Assembly: GCA_964633955.1 (NCBI GenBank)
Contig: CAZWIA010000021.1
Span: 1-18,667 of the forward strand
From: JAQBQQ01 sp964633955
Lineage (GTDB): Bacteria > Patescibacteriota > Gracilibacteria > Peribacterales > Peribacteraceae
Length of the DNA stretch: 18,667 nucleotides
Reading direction: 5' to 3'
Shown piece after piece: positions 7,584 through 12,393 of this stretch (positions within the stretch are counted from its first letter, which is position 1; every line of letters begins with the position of its first letter). Made by a program: the position numbers and the translations under genes. The notes beneath the pieces were generated by a model. That model saw only the letters and a list, made by a program, of their open reading frames with translations. It was not told where the DNA came from and ran no database searches.

Positions 7584-7643
7584 TGGCATCAACTGTCATG
7601 GTGCCAAGTAGTCGCATGGAACCCGCCTCGCTACCATTCCCCC

Positions 7644-8039
7644 ATGGGAAAACCCGACCGCCTCTCCCTCCCCGCGCGGATCGTCATCCTGGCCATCTTG
7701 AACGTGCTCACGGTGTGGGTGCTGGCCAGCCAGCTGCCGGAGTTCCTGCAGGTCCAGGGCGGCGTGCCCGCCTACGTGGTGGCCGGCGTGCTCCTGACCA
7801 TCCTCAACACGATCGTCCGGCCGGTCCTGAACCTCATTGTTCTGCCCATCAAACTGTTCGCCGGGCTCCTGGCGCTCATCCTGGCGAACGGCCTGTTCCT
7901 CTGGATCACCCTGCAGGTGATGCTGCTTGCGGACGGCCGGATCCTCACCATGCAGGTCAGGGGCGGCCCCATCGGCTGGGTGACCGTGAGCTTGGCCTTG
8001 GGTGCCGCAAACTGGATCGCCAAGCTGGCGGTGAAATGA
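7644..8039 (+). CDS. Phage holin superfamily IV / YvlD-like four-helix membrane protein
   Basis: 131 residues with about four membrane helices (residues ~11-30, 42-60, 63-97 as a long hydrophobic stretch, and 105-129). The LNTIVRPVLNLIVLPIKLFAGLL run, an asparagine and RP followed by a P and G-rich hydrophobic segment, is typical of the 'phage holin family 4' (YvlD-like) membrane proteins. These are widespread in bacterial chromosomes, are not phage genes in most cases, and have poorly known function in the cell envelope. The ATG at 7644 is followed by a basic N-terminus (GKPDRLSLPAR), which favours a cytoplasmic start. It lies 60 nt downstream of ileS on the same strand. A weak TACCAT (7632-7637) six bases before the ATG could give a leaderless transcript, but cotranscription with ileS is equally possible. 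No phage genes are nearby, so a lysis role is unlikely. Confidence 0.85.
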   Translation: MGKPDRLSLPARIVILAILNVLTVWVLASQLPEFLQVQGGVPAYVVAGVLLTILNTIVRPVLNLIVLPIKLFAGLLALILANGLFLWITLQVMLLADGRILTMQVRGGPIGWVTVSLALGAANWIAKLAVK

Positions 8040-8071
8040 TCCGTCTTCATAGACCGCACTGCACGGGGCGG

Positions 8072-8100
8072 TCGTCATGTGCCGGCAATCCCCGTATGCT
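8072..8100 (+). promoter_or_regulatory. Candidate promoter of the MFS gene
   Basis: TCGTCA (8072-8077, 4 of 6 matches to TTGACA), a 17-bp spacer and TATGCT (8095-8100, 4 of 6 matches to TATAAT) place the start near 8107. That is about 6 nt before the ATG at 8113, the same near-leaderless spacing seen at other genes here. The match is moderate only. A 6-bp inverted repeat (GACCGC 8052-8057 / GCGGTC 8068-8073) lies just upstream and touches the -35. Confidence 0.4.
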
Positions 8101-8112
8101 ACGCCGCGAGCC

Positions 8113-9384
8113 ATGAGCGGGGAACCAGCGACCACAATGGCGGCTTCCAAGCGCGAACGTGCGCTACTTCCCCTCTGCCTGGCGGTCTTGGTGGACATGC
8201 TGGGCCTGGGGATCTCCATTCCCGTTCTGGCCGTGATCCTCTTCCAGGATTCGGGCCTGCTGCCCGCGGACGCGCCGATCGGCCTGCGGACCTTCACCTA
8301 CGGCCTGCTCCTGGCATGCTATCCGGTGGCGCAGTTCTTTGGCGCGCCGCTTTTAGGCGCGCTCTCAGACCGCTTTGGCCGGAAGCCGCTCCTGCTCCTC
8401 TCCTTGATCGGCACGTCGATCGGCTTCTGCCTGTTTGCCGCCGGCGTGCACTGGACCCGCCTGAGCCTCCTGTTCCTCTCCCGCGTGCTGGACGGCTTCA
8501 CGGGCGGGAACCTGTCCATCGCCGTTGCGGCGGTGGCGGATCTGAGCGACGCGCGCCGGAAGTCCCGGAACTTTGGGCTCATTGGCATGGCGTACGGTCT
8601 GGGGTTCATCTTGGGACCGTTTCTAGGCGGCAAGCTGACCGATGCAACACTCATCCCCGGCGCCACCCAGACCACGCCGTTCCTGTTCGCCGCCGCCCTG
8701 ACGCTCCTGAACCTGATCCTGGTGGCCGGCGTGGTGCCGGAAACGCTCGTCACCCGTCGCCACGTGCCCATCCGCCCGCTACAGGGCGTGCGCAACGTGC
8801 GGCGCGCGCTCCGCCTGCGGCACCTGCGGGCTATCCTCCTGACCGTCACGCTCACCACGCTCAGCACCAACTTCTTCACGCAGTTCTTCAACGTGTTCCT
8901 GGTGGAGAAGTTCGCCTTTGACGCGCGGCAGATCGGCGACCTCTTTGGCTACGCCGCGGTGTGGATCGCCGTGAGCCAGGGCGTGCTGCTCAAGCCGCTC
9001 ACCGATCGATTTCCCCTCACGCGCGTCTTCTCCGTCACCACCCTGATCATGAGCCTGGGTATCCCGCTCCTCCTGCTCCCTGATCGGCCGATCGGCATCT
9101 ACCTCATCCTGCCGCTCATTGCGGTCGCAGCGGGACTCTCGGACGCCACCGGCACGTCCGTTGTGAGCGGCGTGAGCGGAGAGGACGAACAAGGGGAGAT
9201 CCTGGGCATCAAGCAGTCCCTGCAATCCCTGGCCGCCGCCATTCCCCCGGTCATCGCGGGACTGGTGGCCAGCGTGCACTTGAGCCTGCCCATCTGGGGC
9301 GCTGCCCTCTCCGGTCTGGCCGGGTGGCTCCTCTTCCGCCTGCAGTTCCATGAGCACGCGCAAGCCAACCGCCGGACGGAATGA
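8113..9384 (+). CDS. MFS transporter, drug:proton antiporter type (TetA-like)
   Basis: A 423-residue inner-membrane transporter with about twelve hydrophobic helices. Motif A is clear between helices 2 and 3 (GALSDRFGRKP, residues 82-92). Helix 5 carries the antiporter motif C pattern (YGLGFILGPFLGG, near residues 160-172), which is typical of proton-driven drug exporters such as the TetA group. The substrate cannot be predicted. In-frame starts exist at 8077, 8113 and 8137; 8113 was chosen because a plausible -35/-10 pair at 8072-8100 overlaps the 8077 start, and 8113 keeps a short charged N-terminus (SGEPATTMAASKRER) before helix 1. It lies 73 nt after the holin-family gene on the same strand. 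No adjacent regulator gene of the TetR or MarR type is visible. The downstream region begins with a degenerate repeat tract. Confidence 0.88.
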   Translation: MSGEPATTMAASKRERALLPLCLAVLVDMLGLGISIPVLAVILFQDSGLLPADAPIGLRTFTYGLLLACYPVAQFFGAPLLGALSDRFGRKPLLLLSLIGTSIGFCLFAAGVHWTRLSLLFLSRVLDGFTGGNLSIAVAAVADLSDARRKSRNFGLIGMAYGLGFILGPFLGGKLTDATLIPGATQTTPFLFAAALTLLNLILVAGVVPETLVTRRHVPIRPLQGVRNVRRALRLRHLRAILLTVTLTTLSTNFFTQFFNVFLVEKFAFDARQIGDLFGYAAVWIAVSQGVLLKPLTDRFPLTRVFSVTTLIMSLGIPLLLLPDRPIGIYLILPLIAVAAGLSDATGTSVVSGVSGEDEQGEILGIKQSLQSLAAAIPPVIAGLVASVHLSLPIWGAALSGLAGWLLFRLQFHEHAQANRRTE

Positions 9385-9510
9385 CCAACCATCAAGCATC
9401 AAGTTCCAAACAATGCCCGATCACCAATGTCTCAAGGCTCCATACGCCTTGTTGTGTTCCGTAGTTGGTGTTTGGTGATTCGGCTCTTGTCTGGTGATTG
9501 GTACTTGGCG
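9385..9510 (+). repeat. Degenerate short-word repeat tract with inverted halves
   Basis: The left half (9385-9430) stutters on CATCAAG/CCAA/ATCACCAA words. The right half (9460-9520) stutters on the complement (TTGGTGTTTGGTGATT, then CTGGTGATTGGTACTTGGCG). The halves can therefore pair imperfectly. No open frame with coding character covers it. It separates the MFS gene from the promoter of the SLH-like gene. Confidence 0.6.
9433..9451 (+). terminator. Possible terminator hairpin after the MFS gene
   Basis: CAAGGC (9433-9438), a 7-nt loop and GCCTTG (9446-9451) form a perfect 6-bp stem 48 nt after the MFS stop codon, followed by TTGTGTT. The U-run is poor, so termination is only a possibility. 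The hairpin sits at the hinge between the two inverted halves of the repeat tract. Confidence 0.35.
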
Positions 9511-9581
9511 ATTGATGATTCTCCTGTGTTGCATGTTGTTGGTTTCCGTGCGCCCATCGCCTCGCCTGATCCCTCCGCCTC

Positions 9582-9590
9582 TGCTATACT
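9582..9590 (+). promoter_or_regulatory. Extended -10 promoter of the SLH-like gene
   Basis: TG-C-TATACT (9582-9590) is an extended -10 with 5 of 6 matches in the hexamer. The expected start is near 9597, giving a leader of about 60 nt before the ATG at 9657, longer than for other genes here. No clear -35 is seen, as is usual for extended -10 promoters. Confidence 0.55.
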
Positions 9591-9656
9591 AGCCAGATAC
9601 ATCCCCTTGTCCCCTATCCGTCGCTAGGATTAGCATTGGTCCCTTTCTCCACCTCT

Positions 9657-10370
9657 ATGACGCGGCTCACCTTCCTCCGGCTCCTCTCCGCTTCCCTGCT
9701 CCTCCTGGGGATGCCCGCGCTGGCCTCCGCTGCCGCACCGCTCACCCGCGCGCAGTTTGTGGAGACGGTGGTCCGCCAGCTCTACCCGCACGATCTCACC
9801 CGCGACTGCTTCACGGACATCGCGCCGTCCCAACCCCGCACGTACACCAGGCTCTTTGCAGATGTCCCACTCACACACCGCCAAGCGCAGGTCCTCTGTC
9901 TGGGGATCAACTACGGCCTCCTGGACGGCGACCAAGAAGCGCGCTTCCGTCCGGATGCGCCCATCAACGTGGCGGAGGCGGGCAAGATCCTGGCCATCGC
10001 CCATGGCGTCTCCCTCCCGGATTCCATTGTCATCCGGAAGCTGGGCTGGCACTGGCGGTTCACGGAGGCACTCAAGCGGCGCGGCGTGCTGCCGCGGAAC
10101 GCTGAAGCGTACAGCCAGCCGGTGACCCCGGATGACCTGGCCCGGATGCTCCAGGCGTTGCGGCCCATGAGGCCGCGGCTGCTCCAGCCAGTCGTGACGC
10201 CGCAAGCCACGGACAAGCCGACAAGCGCGCAATCAGACGACCGGGATGCGGTGGCCACAAGCCCCGTCCGCGTGGCGCCTCCCACCAACGGTCGCGCCCG
10301 CCCGCACCGGGGAACGGTCCTGCGGTTGGCTGAAGGAACGTACAGGCGGGCAGAGCCCTGCACGCACTAA
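9657..10370 (+). CDS. Secreted protein with an S-layer-homology (SLH)-like domain
   Basis: 237 residues. The N-terminus (TRLTFLRLLSASLLLLGMPALASA) is a classic signal peptide with likely cleavage after ASA, so the protein is exported. Residues ~27-115 resemble an SLH module: LTRAQFVETVV, FADVPLTHRQAQVLCLGINYGLLDG, ARFRPDAPINVAEAGKILAIA. A second partial module may start at PVTPDDLARMLQAL. SLH domains usually bind pyruvylated secondary cell-wall polymers and hold proteins at the surface. The last ~75 residues are low-complexity, rich in P, R, T and A, and probably unstructured. Two cysteines flank the SLH core (DCF and VLC) and may form a disulfide. An upstream in-frame TTG at 9636 exists, but the ATG at 9657 gives the well-formed signal peptide and was chosen. 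The upstream extended -10 (9582-9590) suggests its own promoter. It is convergent with the small basic gene ending at 10434. Confidence 0.75.
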   Translation: MTRLTFLRLLSASLLLLGMPALASAAAPLTRAQFVETVVRQLYPHDLTRDCFTDIAPSQPRTYTRLFADVPLTHRQAQVLCLGINYGLLDGDQEARFRPDAPINVAEAGKILAIAHGVSLPDSIVIRKLGWHWRFTEALKRRGVLPRNAEAYSQPVTPDDLARMLQALRPMRPRLLQPVVTPQATDKPTSAQSDDRDAVATSPVRVAPPTNGRARPHRGTVLRLAEGTYRRAEPCTH

Positions 10371-10373
10371 GCG

Positions 10374-10402
10374 ACCCGGAGCAGACCGGCAGACGACCGG
10401 GT
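10374..10402. terminator. Possible bidirectional hairpin between convergent genes
   Basis: ACCCGG (10374-10379) and CCGGGT (10397-10402) form a 6-bp G+C-rich inverted repeat with a 17-nt loop, in the 63-bp gap between the SLH-like gene (+) and the small basic gene (-). The position suits a shared terminator, but there is no T-run on either side. Confidence 0.25.
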
Positions 10403-10433
10403 GCACCGCGTCATGGAACAAGATGAAGCTGAC

Positions 10434-10697
10434 TTATGATCTATCCTTCGATCTCCCGGCCTGGCTCCGCTTCAGTTCCTCATACGTGCGAAAGTAGGCT
10501 TCTCCGGTCTGGCCCAGGAAACGGATGGCGCTCTTGGCGGCGCGGGCGGCTTTGGAAGCGGCTTGGGTCTTCCGCGCCTTTGGTTCCTGCTCGCCAGCTT
10601 CCCTCATCCGCCGGAAGCCCCAGTCCACGGCCCGGTCGATCCCGTGCTGCAAGTGCGCGTAGGCAAAGCCGATGAGCTCCGCGATGGGATTGGGCAT
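10434..10697 (-). CDS. Small basic helical protein, 87 aa, unknown function
   Basis: No family recognised. The frame can be opened further upstream (to 10802), but that extension reads through a degenerate repeat tract. The ATG at 10697 (MPNPIAELIGFAYAHLQHG) has a good TACAAT hexamer ending six bases before it, so this start is preferred. Residues 1-25 form an amphipathic, fairly hydrophobic helix. Residues 35-87 are strongly basic and rich in A, K, R and E (KARKTQAASKAARAAKSAIR), predicted helical. There is no signal peptide and no clear membrane span. The charge would suit nucleic-acid or membrane-surface binding, but this is a guess. It lies downstream of the histidine kinase gene on the same strand, 154 nt away, and is convergent with the SLH-like gene. 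A small gene of biased composition could be spurious; the promoter and clean start argue for it. Confidence 0.5.
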   Translation of the reverse strand: MPNPIAELIGFAYAHLQHGIDRAVDWGFRRMREAGEQEPKARKTQAASKAARAAKSAIRFLGQTGEAYFRTYEELKRSQAGRSKDRS

Positions 10698-10703
10698 GAC
10701 GGG

Positions 10704-10709
10704 ATTGTA
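10704..10709 (-). promoter_or_regulatory. -10 hexamer giving a leaderless start for the 87-aa gene
   Basis: TACAAT on the minus strand (10709-10704, 5 of 6 matches) lies exactly six bases before the ATG at 10697. The expected transcription start is then the A of the ATG itself, a leaderless mRNA. No convincing -35 is seen at the proper distance. Confidence 0.35.
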
Positions 10710-10745
10710 CGGCGAACGCTTGACGATGCGGAAGCAAAACATTGG

Positions 10746-10838
10746 CGAATGTGACTGTCGAATATCGAATGCCGAAGGAGACTCCTGAACCGTCACCGAC
10801 ATTCCGTACTCGATAGCCGATCCGTCACCTGCACGGCT
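10746..10838. repeat. Degenerate short-word repeat tract downstream of the kinase gene
   Basis: The tract contains TCGAATATCGAATGCCGA and related CGA/GAT words, plus two copies of CCGTCACC (10790-10797 and 10822-10829), 32 bp apart. It also holds the small palindrome AGGAG-A-CTCCT (10776-10786). It fills most of the gap between the kinase stop and the next gene and shows no coding character. Confidence 0.5.
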
Positions 10839-10851
10839 GGCCCCTCATCCC

Positions 10852-12162
10852 TCACGCCGGCTGCTCCTCTATCCCCGCCGCGTAAGGCAGCGTGAAGTGG
10901 ACGGCCGTGCCCTGTTCGGGCTTGCTCTCCATCCACATCTCCCCGCCCAGGTTCTGGATGATCCCCCGGCAGATGAAGAGTCCCAGGCCGTTTCCCACAG
11001 GCTTAAAGTTGGCGGCGTTGCTGCCGCGCGTGAACTTCTCAAACATGTGAGGGAGATCATGCTCCGGGATGCCGTGGCCCTGGTCCACCACGGAGACGGT
11101 GGCGCCGTCCTTGCCCGGCTCCACAAAGATGCGGATGACCGTCCCGTCCGGGGAGTAGCTGATCGCATTATCAATGAGCTCGTTCAGGACGCCGGAGAGG
11201 AGAGAGATGTCCAGCTGGACGGGGCGGACGGCGGGATCAATGCGGATCTCAATCCGCATCCGGTGGACGCGCAGGCGCTCGGCATTGCTTTCCGCCACAC
11301 GCTGCAGGATGTGCTTGAGGGAGCCCAGTACCTCCTGCTGCTGCAGGATGGCTCCGTGCTCCAAGCTGCTCGCGTCGCTCATGGACCGGATGATCATGTC
11401 CATGCGGTCCACGGCTTCGCTGATCTGGTCGGTGATCTCCGGGTTGCCCAGGAGATCGCGGTTCTCCGGATCACTCAGAAGCTCCAGCCACCACCGGAAA
11501 GTGGCAATGGGCGCGCCCAGCTGGTGGGTGGCAAGCTCAATGAGCGCCAGCCTGTTCCGGTCGATCTGGTTCTGCATCTGCCGGCGACCGCTCTGGGCGT
11601 AGGACCTAAGCGCCAGCGCGCTCAGGATGCCGGCCAGCGCCAGGAGGATGTAGGGCAGAGCCAGCGCGCGGAGGACTTCCGCGTGCGTGGCCGCATGCGC
11701 CTGGAGCGTGAGGTAGGCAGGCTCCCCGTCTTCCCGGGGCAGGCGCGCCACGGTGGAGAGCACGGCACCGGAGAACGCCCAGCGGACCTCGCCTGGGGCG
11801 GGCAGCCCGTCCGCCGTGTAGGGCGCCGTGGATGCCGGGACTGCGGCAACCACCTGCGTCCGGCCACTGGCCGACCGGAAGAGCGCAAGTCCCAGCGCGT
11901 CCGGAATGGTCTGCTGTAGCGCGTCCAACTCCTGCATGAGCCGATCGGGCGGCGTCTGCGCCGGTAACCGAACCAGTATCACAGCCGCCACGCGCGTCTG
12001 CGCGCTCAGGTGCGCGGCCATGCCTTGGATCCATGCGGCGCGCGTACTGACGTGGAACACCACGCCCACGCCGGCGGTGGCGGCCAGAACCAGAAGCGTG
12101 AGCAGCCGGAGGCGCCACAAGCTCTCCCGGACGGTGGCGGAGAGGGGACTGGTGTTGAGCAT
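10852..12162 (-). CDS. Membrane sensor histidine kinase (orphan)
   Basis: 436 residues from the ATG at 12162 (MLNTSPLSATVRES). Two membrane helices (residues ~17-38 and ~168-187) enclose an extracytoplasmic sensor region of about 125 residues with no family I can name. The HisKA segment carries the phospho-acceptor in LIELATHQLGAPIATF (His213), where the usual R of the H-box is replaced by G. The HATPase domain has NELIDNA (N-box, 327-333), DQGHGIP (G1, 360-366), an F-box-like MFEKF and GNGLGLF (G2, 390-396), all intact. It autophosphorylates and passes the phosphate to a response regulator, which is absent from this window. A longer open frame (to 12354) would start upstream of a perfect extended -10 (12176-12184), so the ATG at 12162 is chosen, with a leader of about 6 nt. 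Neighbours on the same strand are the giant surface protein upstream and a small basic protein downstream. A link to envelope sensing is inference. Confidence 0.93.
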   Translation of the reverse strand: MLNTSPLSATVRESLWRLRLLTLLVLAATAGVGVVFHVSTRAAWIQGMAAHLSAQTRVAAVILVRLPAQTPPDRLMQELDALQQTIPDALGLALFRSASGRTQVVAAVPASTAPYTADGLPAPGEVRWAFSGAVLSTVARLPREDGEPAYLTLQAHAATHAEVLRALALPYILLALAGILSALALRSYAQSGRRQMQNQIDRNRLALIELATHQLGAPIATFRWWLELLSDPENRDLLGNPEITDQISEAVDRMDMIIRSMSDASSLEHGAILQQQEVLGSLKHILQRVAESNAERLRVHRMRIEIRIDPAVRPVQLDISLLSGVLNELIDNAISYSPDGTVIRIFVEPGKDGATVSVVDQGHGIPEHDLPHMFEKFTRGSNAANFKPVGNGLGLFICRGIIQNLGGEMWMESKPEQGTAVHFTLPYAAGIEEQPA

Positions 12163-12175
12163 GGGTGTCTGCTGA

Positions 12176-12184
12176 ATTATAGCA
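12176..12184 (-). promoter_or_regulatory. Perfect extended -10 promoter of the histidine kinase gene
   Basis: On the minus strand TG-C-TATAAT (12184-12176) matches the extended -10 consensus fully. The start is expected near 12169, about 6-7 nt before the kinase ATG at 12162. There is no Shine-Dalgarno sequence. The promoter shows that the kinase can be transcribed independently of the giant gene. Confidence 0.65.
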
Positions 12185-12202
12185 TAAAACGGCGTTTTAC
12201 GC
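12182..12202. promoter_or_regulatory. Palindrome overlapping the kinase promoter, candidate operator
   Basis: TAAAACG (12185-12191), one central G, then CGTTTTA (12193-12199) is a perfect 7-bp inverted repeat. Beyond one mismatch it extends by GC/GC on each side to 21 bp. It overlaps the TGC of the extended -10 and the -35/-10 spacer, where a bound protein would block or reposition polymerase. The regulator is unknown; autoregulation through the missing response regulator is one option. Confidence 0.5.
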
Positions 12203-12338
12203 ACTCCCATTTGGGTCCGGAATTCCGGCTTCACGCCCGGATCAGCTGCCGCCGGATGGCGCTGCGGATAGCAGACAGAACGTCCGGCGATCGGCCATCG
12301 CAGGCAAGAGCTTCTGCACATGTGTGGTTTCAGAACAA

Positions 12339-12393
12339 CCTCACGACTGACCACTTCTCACTTACCACTCACCGCTCACCGCTCACGTCTCAC
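12339..12393. repeat. Degenerate CTCAC-word repeat at the 3' end of the giant surface gene
   Basis: The tract repeats CTCAC/CCACT/CGCTCAC words (for example CCACTCACCGCTCACCGCTC), units of about 7-10 bp with variation. On the minus strand it directly follows, and just overlaps, the TGA of the giant gene. The rest of this gap (12203-12338) shows nothing I can identify. Confidence 0.6.

Noticed and set aside
7585..7605. Hairpin after ileS (GGCATC / GGTGCC)
   Set aside because: The stem is 6 bp with one wobble pair and no U-run follows; it was not called a terminator, and cotranscription with the holin-like gene remains possible.
7644..8039. Phage lysis cassette or prophage
   Set aside because: The holin-superfamily-IV match is to a common chromosomal membrane family. 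No endolysin, structural or integrase gene is nearby.
9427..9627. 66-codon plus-strand frame between the MFS and SLH-like genes
   Set aside because: It runs through the degenerate repeat tract and across the extended -10 promoter at 9582-9590, with no coding character.
10897..11919. Plus-strand open frame (340 codons) antisense to the histidine kinase
   Set aside because: The kinase has intact H, N, G1 and G2 boxes on the other strand; this frame has none of its own.
12163..12354. 64-codon N-terminal extension of the histidine kinase
   Set aside because: A perfect extended -10 (12176-12184) lies within it, the extension has no homology-like features, and the ATG at 12162 leads directly into a normal N-terminal membrane helix.
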